From contig JAZRTY010000023.1 of the NCBI GenBank assembly GCA_045652245.1, positions 89,508 through 153,507 of the forward strand: a stretch of DNA of 64,000 nucleotides. The letters are read 5' to 3'. Shown piece after piece: positions 17,258-26,360 of this stretch. This DNA is from SIG622 sp045652245 (GTDB taxonomy: Bacteria > Bacillota > Clostridia > Oscillospirales > CAG-382). Each line of letters starts with the position of its first letter. The stretch's first letter is position 1. The notes under the pieces were generated by a model. It saw only the letters and a program-made list of their open reading frames with translations, was not told where the DNA came from and ran no database searches. The translations under genes were made by a program, and so were the position numbers.

Positions 17258-19117
17258 ATGAAGCTATTTGCAAGACAGCCAAAAGTTGCCTGCCCAAGAT
17301 GCAAGACTCTCCATAATATAAATCCGGAAAATACCTGCCCTGTTTGCGGCACAAAATACAAGCTTCCCCCTGAAGCTGTTAAAAACGTCACTGAAGAACG
17401 CACCTCTTCTGTAGGTAATATAACAGAATCCATCTCATCAAAATTCAGACTACTTATTCAGGGCATCAAAAATATGAAGCAGAAAACAAAACGCCTGATT
17501 CGGCTGTTTGCTTCTCTTTTTGCTGTTATTGTTTTGTTCCTTGTGGTTATAATTCTTTGTTTTTCCGACAAGGAGCCTTTAATTTTTAATGCAAGCAAGC
17601 TTTCAAATCAGCCCCTGTTTTATTACACAACAGATAATAACCTCAACTGCCTTTTCCCGAATGGTAAAAATGTCGAAATCGGTACAGGTGTTTTGCGTGA
17701 TTATTCTGCTTCAAATGACGGAAAAAGTGTTTATCTGACTTTTTCGGGCGAGTTTGAGCTGGATCATACCTCATATTCAGGGCCTACAGCGTCAAATCAT
17801 CTGCTTTCAATAGAAAACTTCGAGAAAGTGCGCTACATATACGATAACCCCGACTCTGTTCCGGAAATTCTGTGTGGTGGAAATAACGAATATCTTTATA
17901 TTCTCAACAATCTTGGTGGAGAATCGGATTTTCGTGAACTGGCTCTGATAAAAAAGAACGACGAGCCGTTAAACATTTCCAACGGTGTAAAGGAAGTTGC
18001 AATATCCCCTAACGGACATTACGTACTTTTCAGTATCGACGACAACGGTGCTTCAAAGCTTCTTACATACAACACAAAAACAGGTAAAACCGAAAATCCC
18101 GGTATAAAGAATGCAACTCCCCTGTCTATTGATAACAAGGGTGAGTATCTTATCTATGCTAAAAAGGACAGCACTAATACTATGAGTATCGTTGCTGAAA
18201 AAACCACCTCTGAACGTGTTGAAATCCCTGTTATCACCGATACAAGCTTCAGCCGGATAATCTTTTCACAGGACAGAAGAAGTCTTGCACTTGAATATTC
18301 CGACAGAACAACCTTCTATACCTGTGGCTCGGATACCTATTCAACCGTTTTGACTTATGACGGTTCACTTTTCGGCTACAATATCGACGAGAATGCAGAT
18401 TACAATATTATCACCATTACAGAAATTCCCGAAATATCCGGCGCCTTTGGTGCAGAGCTGCTTCCCTACTATTTCTTTGATAAGGAAAGGCAAGGAATTT
18501 ACTGTGTAGAAAAAGACGGAGCAAAGATGCCTGTATTTGACAGGACTTTTGAACAAGTCAAAATTTCAGAAAACGGATATGCTGCTTTTGTTTCGGAAGG
18601 AATACTTTATTCAGGTAAGCTTTCGGTAAAATCACCTGACCTTTGTGAAATAATGCAAATGACAGATATGACACTTCGTGATATTTCAAGTGACGGTAAG
18701 CACATCTATTTAAGTGATCTTGACGGAAACTTATTCTCTGTAAGATACGGAAAGAAGAATGATACTCCCGTGAAGGTGTTTGTTGACCCTGATGTTATCA
18801 GTTTTTCTGAGGACGGTAAAAAGCTTCTTATTGTAAGTGACGGTCTGCTTTCAATCATCAAGGGCAGTAAAGTAACTACGGTCTGTGACGGAATAGTTCC
18901 GGAATGCACCGTGAAGGTTGACGGCAATCTGTCACATTTTATATACGCTAAAGCTCAGTACAGCTACGGCGAAAAGACAGACGAGCTTGGTCTTTACATT
19001 TACAAAAACGGAAACTCAAAGCTTATAACCGATAACTTCAAATCTATGCTAAATAAAGTAAGTGACAGAATTGATATTACTGCTTCCTACTACACAGACA
19101 CGGGAATTGAATATTAA
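17258..19117 (+). CDS. Zinc-ribbon, single-pass membrane protein with extracytoplasmic beta-propeller-like domain
   Basis: 619 residues from ATG 17258 (AGAAAGGA upstream; longer frames begin inside the promoter). Order: an N-terminal zinc ribbon with C12-x2-C15 and C27-x2-C30, a linker, one membrane helix at about residues 80-105, then about 510 residues rich in short repeated strands (NGHYVLFSIDDNG, DGKHIYLSDLDGN, EDGKKLLIVSDG). The repeats resemble TolB/WD40-like propeller blades. Topology suggests a cytosolic ribbon and an outside propeller. Function is unknown. It leads an operon with dCMP deaminase, YwlE, rimI, tsaD and rex. Confidence 0.75.
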   Translation: MKLFARQPKVACPRCKTLHNINPENTCPVCGTKYKLPPEAVKNVTEERTSSVGNITESISSKFRLLIQGIKNMKQKTKRLIRLFASLFAVIVLFLVVIILCFSDKEPLIFNASKLSNQPLFYYTTDNNLNCLFPNGKNVEIGTGVLRDYSASNDGKSVYLTFSGEFELDHTSYSGPTASNHLLSIENFEKVRYIYDNPDSVPEILCGGNNEYLYILNNLGGESDFRELALIKKNDEPLNISNGVKEVAISPNGHYVLFSIDDNGASKLLTYNTKTGKTENPGIKNATPLSIDNKGEYLIYAKKDSTNTMSIVAEKTTSERVEIPVITDTSFSRIIFSQDRRSLALEYSDRTTFYTCGSDTYSTVLTYDGSLFGYNIDENADYNIITITEIPEISGAFGAELLPYYFFDKERQGIYCVEKDGAKMPVFDRTFEQVKISENGYAAFVSEGILYSGKLSVKSPDLCEIMQMTDMTLRDISSDGKHIYLSDLDGNLFSVRYGKKNDTPVKVFVDPDVISFSEDGKKLLIVSDGLLSIIKGSKVTTVCDGIVPECTVKVDGNLSHFIYAKAQYSYGEKTDELGLYIYKNGNSKLITDNFKSMLNKVSDRIDITASYYTDTGIEY

Positions 19118-19137
19118 ACGAAAGGTTAAAATTTAAA

Positions 19138-19629
19138 ATGAGTGAAAGAATAAGTAAAGAAAATTATTACCTTGATATAGCTTGTACTGTTGCCTCAAGA
19201 GGTACTTGTCTACGCAAAAAATACGGTGCTATAATCGTTAAAAATGATGTAATTGTATCAACAGGCTATGTTGGAGCGCCACGTGGCAGACAGAACTGTA
19301 TTGATATGGGACACTGCACAAGAGAGACTCTTAATATCCCCAGAGGTGAAAGATACGAGCTTTGCCGTTCTGTACACGCAGAAGCGAATGCAATAATTTC
19401 AGCTTCCCGTGAACAGATGCTGGGTGCAACTATGTACCTTTGTGGTATAGACTGTAAGACAGGTGCACTCGTTGCAGATGCGTGCTGTTGTCAGATGTGT
19501 AAGCGACTTGTAATAAATGCCGGAATCGAAAAGGTTATCGTCAGAAATACCGACAAGGAATTTACAGTATACAATGTTCAGGACTGGATAACCGATGACG
19601 ACAGTATCGGTGGAAAGCTCGGTTATTGA
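19138..19629 (+). CDS. dCMP/deoxycytidylate deaminase (ComEB type)
   Basis: 163 residues. The zinc-dependent deaminase motif HAEAN starts at H80 with catalytic E82; the second zinc motif is CCCQMC near residues 118-122. These place it in the cytidine/deoxycytidylate deaminase family, most likely making dUMP for thymidylate synthesis. ComEB of the competence locus is the same family, but no comEA or comEC is nearby. It starts 20 bases after the propeller gene. dCMP specificity is inferred from length and family. Confidence 0.85.
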   Translation: MSERISKENYYLDIACTVASRGTCLRKKYGAIIVKNDVIVSTGYVGAPRGRQNCIDMGHCTRETLNIPRGERYELCRSVHAEANAIISASREQMLGATMYLCGIDCKTGALVADACCCQMCKRLVINAGIEKVIVRNTDKEFTVYNVQDWITDDDSIGGKLGY

Positions 19630-19644
19630 TATTCAGGAAAGGCA

Positions 19645-20073
19645 ATGACTTTGAAAAAAATTTTATTTGTCTGTACGGGTAATACCTGCAGAAGTCCTAT
19701 GGCTCAGGCACTTTTTAATAAAAAGGCACATGAAAACGGCATTCCTGCAAAAGCTCTTTCGGCAGGTCTTTCTGCTTCTGGCGAAAATGCAAGCGAAAAC
19801 GCAGTAAAAGCTCTTGAAAAGTACGGAATAAAAGGGTTTTCGCATATATCTCAGAATGTGTCCGAAGAGCTTATTTCCGACTGCGATTATGTTATCGGGA
19901 TAAGTAGCAGGCACGCAGAAATCCTTGTGTCTCTTTTTCCGAAGTATTCCGATAAAATCTATTCCTTCCCTGCCGACATTTCCGACCCTTACGGTGCAAA
20001 TCTTGATGTGTATCTTGAAACCTGTTCGGAAATATGCGACGGAATCGATATAATTCTGAAAGAAATAGTGTAA
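19645..20073 (+). CDS. Low-molecular-weight phosphatase, probable protein-arginine phosphatase
   Basis: 142 residues. The P-loop is C10-TGNTC-R16-S, with the general-acid Asp in DISDPYG near residue 113. In this family a Thr in the loop (CTGNTCRS, as in Bacillus YwlE) marks phosphoarginine phosphatases, whereas tyrosine phosphatases usually have Ile there. It is therefore likely to remove phosphoarginine from proteins. No McsB kinase is in the window. It lies 15 bases after the deaminase and 6 before rimI. Confidence 0.85.
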   Translation: MTLKKILFVCTGNTCRSPMAQALFNKKAHENGIPAKALSAGLSASGENASENAVKALEKYGIKGFSHISQNVSEELISDCDYVIGISSRHAEILVSLFPKYSDKIYSFPADISDPYGANLDVYLETCSEICDGIDIILKEIV

Positions 20074-20079
20074 AATGTT

Positions 20080-20526
20080 ATGGAAATAAAAATTGAAAAG
20101 CTTTCCCCCTATCACATTGACGGACTGTGCGAGATTGAAAACGCCTGTTTTTCCGAGCCCTGGTCAAGAAACTCTCTTGCAGCACTTACAGAATGTGATT
20201 ATGCAGTATATTTTGTTGCAACAGATGAAAAAGACCGGGTATGTGGTTACTGTGGGATGTACACCTCCTTTGAGGTAGGGGCAATTAACAATGTAGGAGT
20301 CCTTCCGGAATACAGAAGAAACGGAATTGCCGACAAATTATTGTCCGAGCTTATTTCATACTCGAAAAACAACGGCATCACACTTATAACTCTTGAGGTT
20401 CGCTCCTCTAACACCGGCGCTATAGCTCTTTACGAAAAGCACAGCTTTTCTCTTGTAGGAGTCAGGAAGAATTACTACAAAAAGCCTACAGAAGATGCTC
20501 TGCTTTATAATCTTGAAATCAAATAA
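20080..20526 (+). CDS. rimI: Ribosomal protein S18-alanine N-acetyltransferase-like GNAT
   Basis: 148 residues with a complete GNAT fold. The acetyl-CoA loop is visible as VLPEYRRNGIADKLL, followed by LEVRSSNTGAIALYEKHSF, typical of RimI. RimI acetylates the N-terminus of ribosomal protein S18; other N-termini may also be substrates. Position directly upstream of tsaD is the classical arrangement (tsaB-rimI-tsaD), although tsaB is not here. Confidence 0.9.
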   Translation: MEIKIEKLSPYHIDGLCEIENACFSEPWSRNSLAALTECDYAVYFVATDEKDRVCGYCGMYTSFEVGAINNVGVLPEYRRNGIADKLLSELISYSKNNGITLITLEVRSSNTGAIALYEKHSFSLVGVRKNYYKKPTEDALLYNLEIK

Positions 20527-20558
20527 CCTGATATCCCCGAAAGGAAACCCTTATTTTT

Positions 20559-21614
20559 ATGAAAATTTTATCGATAGAATCCTCTTGTGATGAAACCTGT
20601 GCTGCTGTCGTTGAGGATGGCAGATATATTCTTTCAAATATAGTGGCATCGCAAATAGAAACCCACGCACTTTACGGTGGAGTTGTTCCCGAAATTGCTT
20701 CACGTGCTCATTCCGAGGCAATCAGCAGTGTTTGTGAACAGGCACTGACAGAAGCCAAGGTCACAATGAAGGATATTGATGCAGTTGCAGTTACCAACTG
20801 TCCGGGACTTATCGGTGCACTTTTAGTAGGTGTAAACTTTGCCAAAAGCCTTGCTTTCGCATATAACAAGCCTCTTATTCCGGTACATCACATAAAAGCA
20901 CATATTGCAGCACTCTACACAGTTTATAATGGTGAAAACGACAGCGAAAAGCTTGAGCCTCCCTTTGTAGCACTTGTAGCAAGTGGTGGTCATACATCAC
21001 TTATAAACGTTAAAACATATGTAGATTTTGAAATTTTGGGTACGACACGAGATGATGCTGCAGGCGAATGCTTTGATAAAATCGCAAGACTTCTCGGTTT
21101 TCCGTATCCGGGTGGTGCTAAAATGGATAAGGCTGCTTATGACGGGGACAGCGAAAGATACAAATTCTCTGATGCTCATGTGAAGGATGCTCCACTTGAT
21201 TTTTCTTTTTCTGGACTTAAAACAAGTGCAGTAAACGCACTTCACACAGCGCAGCAAAAGGGAGAAGAAATAAATATTACAGATTTTTCTGCTTCCTTTA
21301 CAAAGGCAGTTGTACACGCAATTATATCAAGAATTGAGCTTTTATTTAAGGACAGAGAAAAATTCTCTTCAAAAAAACTTGCAATTGCAGGTGGAGTTGC
21401 AGCTAACAGTCATCTTAGAACTGCTCTTACTTCTCTTTGCCAAAAGTACGATGTCACACTTTATCTGCCGCCAAAGCATCTGTGTGGTGATAACGGTGTT
21501 ATGACAGGTGCACAAGGATATTATGAATATATAAACACACCGGTTGAAAATCACGGCATTTTCTTTGATACTTCACTTAATGCATATGCAACCAAGGATT
21601 GCGACAAAAGATAA
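20559..21614 (+). CDS. tsaD: tRNA N6-adenosine threonylcarbamoyltransferase
   Basis: 351 residues. TsaD transfers threonylcarbamoyl to A37 of ANN-reading tRNAs, with TsaB and TsaE. The ASKHA fold begins IESSCDETCAAVV; the metal-binding HxxxH is in HHIKAHI near residue 112. LVASGGHTSL and the C-terminal GGVAANSHLR and CGDNGVM segments are also present. It follows rimI by 32 bases and precedes rex by 27. tsaB and tsaE must lie elsewhere. Confidence 0.96.
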   Translation: MKILSIESSCDETCAAVVEDGRYILSNIVASQIETHALYGGVVPEIASRAHSEAISSVCEQALTEAKVTMKDIDAVAVTNCPGLIGALLVGVNFAKSLAFAYNKPLIPVHHIKAHIAALYTVYNGENDSEKLEPPFVALVASGGHTSLINVKTYVDFEILGTTRDDAAGECFDKIARLLGFPYPGGAKMDKAAYDGDSERYKFSDAHVKDAPLDFSFSGLKTSAVNALHTAQQKGEEINITDFSASFTKAVVHAIISRIELLFKDREKFSSKKLAIAGGVAANSHLRTALTSLCQKYDVTLYLPPKHLCGDNGVMTGAQGYYEYINTPVENHGIFFDTSLNAYATKDCDKR

Positions 21615-21641
21615 ATAAAGATATATTGAAAGGTAAAATCC

Positions 21642-22310
21642 ATGAATAATCAAGATAACAAGAACAAAAAACAAATCTCCTCTGCTGTAATTAACAGACT
21701 TCCGAGATATTACAGATACCTGCGTGAGCTGATACGTGCAGGTATTATGAGAATTTCCTCAAAGGACCTGGCGCAAAGAATGGATGTAACGGCGTCTCTT
21801 ATCCGTCAGGACCTTAACTGTTTTGGTGGCTTTGGTCAGCAAGGGTATGGTTATAACGTAAAACACCTTTACGGTGAGATTTCAAATATTCTGGGTGTGG
21901 AAAATCATTACAGTGCAATTATTATCGGTATGGGTAATCTCGGCAGAGCTCTTGCAAACAATCCTCTTTTCGAAAAGAGAAATGTATCTATAAAGGGACT
22001 TTTTGATATTGCTCCTGATGTAATAGGCACAAAAATTGCAGGTCTCACGGTTGACGATATGAAAAATGTCAGCAAATTCTGTGCTGACAACAAAATTGAT
22101 ATTGCAGTTCTGACGTTACCTAAACAGGAAGCTCCGGCAGCAGCAAAGCTGCTTGCCCAGGCAGGTATACGTGGTTTCTGGAACTTTTCAAACATGGAAT
22201 TGAGCCTTCCTGATTTCAATGTAAAAATCGAGAACATTCATCTTGGCGATACTCTTATGACTCTTTGCTATGAGCTTGCAAAAGAAGACAGCGAAAAGAA
22301 GAAAAAGTAA
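21642..22310 (+). CDS. rex: Redox-sensing transcriptional repressor Rex
   Basis: 222 residues. The N-terminal winged helix (about 15-85) contains the characteristic INRLPRYYRYL and DLNCFGGFGQQGYGYNV segments. The C-terminal Rossmann domain has the NAD(H) loop GMGNLGRALAN near residue 95. Rex leaves DNA when the NADH/NAD+ ratio rises and typically controls fermentative and glycolytic genes. A Rex-like site lies before pgk in this window. It is the last gene of its operon and is followed by a terminator at 22412. Confidence 0.96.
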   Translation: MNNQDNKNKKQISSAVINRLPRYYRYLRELIRAGIMRISSKDLAQRMDVTASLIRQDLNCFGGFGQQGYGYNVKHLYGEISNILGVENHYSAIIIGMGNLGRALANNPLFEKRNVSIKGLFDIAPDVIGTKIAGLTVDDMKNVSKFCADNKIDIAVLTLPKQEAPAAAKLLAQAGIRGFWNFSNMELSLPDFNVKIENIHLGDTLMTLCYELAKEDSEKKKK

Positions 22311-22411
22311 ATTACATAAGCAAAGCAATTCTGAAACATGCAGTCTGAAAATCTACGGTGATGAGAATCCGTCAAGAAACGAGAATTGTATATAGCATAA
22401 AAACTAAACAA

Positions 22412-22435
22412 AAAAACGGCGCAGGAGCCGTTTTT
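22412..22435. terminator. Bidirectional terminator after rex
   Basis: Perfect 9-bp stem (22412-22420 with 22427-22435) with an A-run left and T-run right, serving rex and the convergent DUF6062 gene. Confidence 0.85.
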
Positions 22436-22459
22436 CTGATTATTCTTACATTATGTATT

Positions 22460-23161
22460 TTATTTCATATCCTTCCAGTCGTCACTGCAAAGGAAGGTAA
22501 TTGCACGTTCAACTGCGTCCTTTGAGTCTCCCCACGGTTCTTGGTCATAACGGTAGTCGAACTTCTTGCAGAACCAGGAAACATCACCCGAGAGCTTTTC
22601 AAGATACCTTGTCTGAAGCTCATTTATATCCTCTAAAAAATCAGGATAAAGTTTTTTTGGAAGATGCTTTTGTGCTGTACGCAAAAAGGTTCTGTAATGC
22701 TCAAGGCATATGTACGGCTGATTTTTAAGGTAGGCTCTGAACTGTTTTTCCCTCTCCCAAAGGTATACGGCAGTTACAAACATCTTTGATATTTTCCCTT
22801 CGATTCTGTCGCAGACATAGCAGGAATCCGAGAGCGTATCAATATTCTCTGCTGCACGCAAGCCCGAATCACGACACAAAATTGACGGCTTTGCAGAAAC
22901 CTTGCTTCGTATATGTTCCAGGTGACTTTCAAGCATAAGCCCCATTCCGAGTCTGTTTTTCATAGTGAACATTTTAGCAAAATGACGGGAACAGAAGCCC
23001 TTTTTATTCGTTTCTATCCGTATGTCCGGCTCCATCATTGATGCACCCAGAATTAAATCAAGTTCAGCCTCTTCAAGCTCACGGAAAAGCGTGCAAAAAG
23101 GACAGCCGTCTGCCTTTTCAAATGCCATATTGACAGGTATGGTATATATTTTTTCATCCAT
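22460..23161 (-). CDS. DUF6062 family protein
   Basis: 233 residues. The start MDEKIYTIPVNMAFEKADGCPFC, the MMEPDIRIETNKKGFCSRHF segment and the CYVCDRIEGK motif match DUF6062, a Clostridia family of unknown function. Conserved Cys/His pairs (CPFC, C-x2-H, CYVC, plus a late CLEHYRTF) suggest one or two zinc sites. It is probably cytosolic. It is monocistronic with its own promoter, which carries a palindrome over the -10. ATG 23161 follows AGGAGTG. Confidence 0.75.
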   Translation of the reverse strand: MDEKIYTIPVNMAFEKADGCPFCTLFRELEEAELDLILGASMMEPDIRIETNKKGFCSRHFAKMFTMKNRLGMGLMLESHLEHIRSKVSAKPSILCRDSGLRAAENIDTLSDSCYVCDRIEGKISKMFVTAVYLWEREKQFRAYLKNQPYICLEHYRTFLRTAQKHLPKKLYPDFLEDINELQTRYLEKLSGDVSWFCKKFDYRYDQEPWGDSKDAVERAITFLCSDDWKDMK

Positions 23162-23176
23162 AATAATTCACTCCTA

Positions 23177-23221
23177 AATAGTATTACAGTACTATTTTAT
23201 CACAAACAGAAAATAATTCAA
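23177..23221 (-). promoter_or_regulatory. Promoter of the DUF6062 gene with overlapping palindrome
   Basis: Minus strand: TTGAAT (23221-23216), 16 bases, TAAAAT (23199-23194). A 7-bp inverted repeat, AATAGTA-n6-TACTATT (23177-23196), overlaps the -10 and start region and could be an operator. Confidence 0.5.
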
Positions 23222-23265
23222 GTGGAATATATAAATAAAGTCTGAATTTAATTATTGGTAACAAA

Positions 23266-24135
23266 ATGAATACATTACAAAGTAATATAATTTTTGAAAA
23301 CAACAAAACACTTCTACGGGGACAAAATGATTTTATTCCCGAACAAATCTTTGACTGCGGTCAATGCTTTCGGTTTGATAAAAAAAGCGACGGAAGCTAT
23401 TTCGGTGTCGCAAAGGGGAAATACATACAGGTTACACAGAAAAACGGCGATATAATCCTTGAAAATTGTACAAAGGATGACTTTGAAAAAATCTTCTCTG
23501 ATTTTTTTGACCTATCCTTTGACTACTCGCAGGCAAGGAAAACACTTAATATTGATAATACTCTTGCAAAGGCCTCTGATTTCGGAAAGGGTATCCGTAT
23601 TCTTCATCAGGACGAATGGGAGACTCTTTGTTCTTTCATAATAAGCCAGAACAACAATATTCCGAGAATCAAGGGGATTATAAAAAATCTCTGTCGCACC
23701 TATGGTAAAGAAATTTACACAACCGAAGATGGTGAAAAGCACTATTCCTTTCCGGATGCTGAAACTGTAGCAATGGCAGGAATTTCCGGCATGGCAGATT
23801 TGCGTTGCGGATTTCGTGCAAAGTACATATATGATGCAGCTTCAAAGGTTGCAAGCGGTGAAATAGACCTGTCACTTCCCTACTCACTGTCATACGGTGA
23901 TGCCTGCAGTTATCTTATGCAAATCAAGGGTGTCGGACTCAAGGTTGCCTCGTGTGTATGCCTTTTTGCATACCGTAAATATGATGCTTTCCCGGTCGAC
24001 GTATGGGTTAAGAGAATACTCGACAAGTACTATGACGGCAAGGTGAGCGCCGAATACTTCGGAGAGTACGCAGGACTTGCGCAACAGTATCTTTTTTACT
24101 ATGAAAGATGCGAAAATAATATTTATTTGAATTAG
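23266..24135 (+). CDS. 8-oxoguanine DNA glycosylase (OGG1-like)
   Basis: 289 residues. The N-terminal OGG domain (about 10-105) contains FDCGQCFRF. The HhH-GPD domain follows with the glycosylase/lyase Lys K226 in KGVGLKVASCV and catalytic Asp D245 in FPVDVW, matching K249 and D268 of human OGG1. It should excise 8-oxoguanine and cut the abasic site. ATG 23266 has only a weak ribosome site. A zinc-ribbon gene starts 8 bases after its stop. Confidence 0.9.
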   Translation: MNTLQSNIIFENNKTLLRGQNDFIPEQIFDCGQCFRFDKKSDGSYFGVAKGKYIQVTQKNGDIILENCTKDDFEKIFSDFFDLSFDYSQARKTLNIDNTLAKASDFGKGIRILHQDEWETLCSFIISQNNNIPRIKGIIKNLCRTYGKEIYTTEDGEKHYSFPDAETVAMAGISGMADLRCGFRAKYIYDAASKVASGEIDLSLPYSLSYGDACSYLMQIKGVGLKVASCVCLFAYRKYDAFPVDVWVKRILDKYYDGKVSAEYFGEYAGLAQQYLFYYERCENNIYLN

Positions 24136-24143
24136 GAGTTACA

Positions 24144-24800
24144 ATGTTTACACAGAATAAAATATATGTTGCGACGCTTTGCAACGAATGTGGTGCACAA
24201 ATAAAGCAGGAATTATCTTTGTTTTCTCTATCCGGTGGTAAGGTAAATATAAAATGCCCGAATTGTGGAAGAAGTACACTTGGAATTTCCCGAAGTACTG
24301 ACGGAAAAATTCACTTTGATGTGCCTTGCGTATTCTGTCCACATCCTCATCCGTATACCGTTTCGGAGGAAACAGTTTTTACAAAAGACCTTTTTACCCT
24401 AAAATGTACCTTTACACAGTATGATATCTGCTTTAGCGGAAAAAAGGAAAATGTAGAGAAAGCGCTAAGCGACTATAGCGCAGACCTCAACCGAATGATG
24501 CTTGAGAATATGAATAACTCACAGCAGGAATCATTTGATTCTGATGACGATTTTGAAGATACCTCAAAACAACTTGAAGTAATATTGAGCTTTATAAACG
24601 AATGTGCAAATAACGGTGATATTCTGTGCAGATGCGCAAACATGAAAACTGCGCCCGGAGTTGAAATGCAGTTTCTCGACGAAGCAATAGCTCTTGTATG
24701 CCGAGAATGTGGCAGGCGTATCGAAATACCGATATTTGACGGCGATATAATTGATGGGCTGATTGATGAGGGCAAAATTGTACTTGATGACAAAGAGTAA
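24144..24800 (+). CDS. Uncharacterised multi-zinc-ribbon protein
   Basis: 218 residues, soluble. Cysteine pairs occur as CNEC, CPNC, CVFC (followed by HPHP), CRC and CREC, so two or three zinc sites are likely at the N- and C-terminal ends. The middle (about 105-150) is acidic and Ser/Asp/Glu-rich. ATG 24144 follows TTAGGAGT and the gene is probably co-transcribed with the DNA glycosylase 8 bases upstream. I do not recognise the family. The fold suggests a nucleic-acid or protein adaptor, which is inference only. Confidence 0.65.
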   Translation: MFTQNKIYVATLCNECGAQIKQELSLFSLSGGKVNIKCPNCGRSTLGISRSTDGKIHFDVPCVFCPHPHPYTVSEETVFTKDLFTLKCTFTQYDICFSGKKENVEKALSDYSADLNRMMLENMNNSQQESFDSDDDFEDTSKQLEVILSFINECANNGDILCRCANMKTAPGVEMQFLDEAIALVCRECGRRIEIPIFDGDIIDGLIDEGKIVLDDKE

Positions 24801-24801
24801 A

Positions 24802-24837
24802 AAAATAAAACCACCGTATCGGTGGTTTTATTTTTTT
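24802..24837. terminator. Bidirectional terminator
   Basis: Perfect 13-bp stem (24804-24816 with 24820-24832), three-base loop, T-run to the right and A-run to the left. It separates the zinc-ribbon gene from the convergent GH99-like gene. Confidence 0.9.
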
Positions 24838-24838
24838 A

Positions 24839-25966
24839 TTATTCTTCGTCAACAAAAACTTTCTTTACTGCTTCAAGCATGCCGTAGCCGTTCAGGTCGT
24901 CAGGCTCAAGGTAGCTTGTTTCTGTCCACTCATTCCAGGAATTAACAGTAATAAGTGGGTAAGCGTTCTTATGTTCTGAAGTAAATTTCTTAACAGCTCT
25001 CAGATGCTTTTCAAAGTTTTCGGGAGTGTTATTTTGTGAAATAATCGGTCTGAAGGTATTATATCTCGGGTTGTTATCCCAACCAACAGAAACGTGAGGG
25101 CAGTAAAGTGCACCGTTATAGCTTTCTGCATAGTCCTTCCAGATTCCCTGAAGTTCAGGTATGAGAGTTTCGTAATCACGACAGAAATCCTCTACCATAT
25201 CAAGATACTGGTAGTTTGTAACAGAGTCAAAGCCGAGTGCCTTCACCTGCTCAACAGTAACATCGGCACCACCGTCGCCTGTACCTGTAAGGTCATCTTT
25301 AACAAGCTTTTCAAGCCACTTGCTTGTAACAAGCTGTATATGAACACCCTTGTGGCCTCTTTCAACTGCCATTTCACGAAGCATGTTGAGTGCCTGCTTT
25401 GTACCCTCAATACCACCGAAGCCTTTTATAAAGGTTGTAATCTGGTAGATTGAAACAACCGGCTTTCCGTCAATTTTATAGTAATTATCAAGGCAGAAAT
25501 ACTTGTCAAGCCAACGTGTGCAGATTGTTCTGAACTGCTCAAGATTTACTCTTCCGTCCCAGAGCATATAGGGTGTACCTGCTGTTCTCTTGTCCCATAC
25601 ACTTCCAACAGAATGGTTTGCGTACATAAGAAAGAATTTCATCTTCTTATTGTTTGCTGCCTTCAAAAAGCCGTCGTTCAGGCAATTTTCAAGGAAAGGA
25701 CGGTTGTCGTACCAATACCAGTCATAGATAAATACGTTTACGCCGTGACGGATTGCAGCCTCAATCTGCATTTCCATAACATACGGGTCACCCTCGTTGA
25801 CATACCCCCACAGAGGCTTTCTAGGCCACTTATGACCTTCAAATTTCGCCTGTGCTGCCTTTACTGTCTGCCATTCGCCATAGCCTTCGGGCCAGAAAAT
25901 TCTTGAACGCAGGTCGTCTCCCGAATAAGACGGCCAGATATATGCCGCTACATCATATTTTTGCAT
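24839..25966 (-). CDS. GH99-like (WbsX-type) glycoside hydrolase domain protein
   Basis: 375 residues with no signal peptide, so probably cytosolic. Segments IEAAIRHGVNVFIYDWYWYDNRPF, PVVSIYQI and ITVNSWNEWTETSYLEPD match the GH99-like/WbsX family, found in polysaccharide gene clusters and in carbohydrate utilisation. The ENEW-type acidic residues near the end are likely catalytic. It is alone, with a strong GGAGGGGG ribosome site. Substrate unknown; GH99 itself is an endo-mannosidase family, but that activity cannot be assumed. Confidence 0.8.
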   Translation of the reverse strand: MQKYDVAAYIWPSYSGDDLRSRIFWPEGYGEWQTVKAAQAKFEGHKWPRKPLWGYVNEGDPYVMEMQIEAAIRHGVNVFIYDWYWYDNRPFLENCLNDGFLKAANNKKMKFFLMYANHSVGSVWDKRTAGTPYMLWDGRVNLEQFRTICTRWLDKYFCLDNYYKIDGKPVVSIYQITTFIKGFGGIEGTKQALNMLREMAVERGHKGVHIQLVTSKWLEKLVKDDLTGTGDGGADVTVEQVKALGFDSVTNYQYLDMVEDFCRDYETLIPELQGIWKDYAESYNGALYCPHVSVGWDNNPRYNTFRPIISQNNTPENFEKHLRAVKKFTSEHKNAYPLITVNSWNEWTETSYLEPDDLNGYGMLEAVKKVFVDEE

Positions 25967-26360
25967 AATCCCCCTCCTTGTTGTCGTATCTCTTGTAAAA
26001 TAATGTAAATATTATTTTTCCTGTTTTGATTTTATCATAAAAAAACCTAAAAGTAAATAGGAAAACGCACATATTTTTTCGTTTTTGGTGTATATTTTTT
26101 AAAATATATTTTAGCTCTGCTGATATGACAACGGTGTGACTGAATCACGGATATAAGCTTTATAAAATTTTAAAAAAACAAAACGGACCGAAAACAAAAA
26201 TAAAGCGACCTTTACTTAATTGTATTTTCAGAAAAAACCTGAAAAATCAATATCGTAATTTTTTAAACACCTGAAGCTTTTAACAAACAGAATACATCTC
26301 TCATAGTATGTATCAGAGCACCGGAAAACGGTACTCAAAATTAACTTGGAGGTACTCATC
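25967..26360. other. AT-rich intergenic region
   Basis: Divergent spacer of 394 bases between the GH99-like gene and a small ORF. It holds the GGAGG sites of both neighbours and a short inverted repeat TTTCAG-n7-CTGAAA near 26227-26246. No gene, tRNA or recognisable riboswitch is visible. Confidence 0.6.

Noticed and set aside
22352..22386. Hammerhead-ribozyme-like words (GTGATGAG ... AGAAAC) after rex
   Set aside because: The conserved CUGAUGA core is altered (G for C) and no stem II or closing helices pair; it is a coincidental match.
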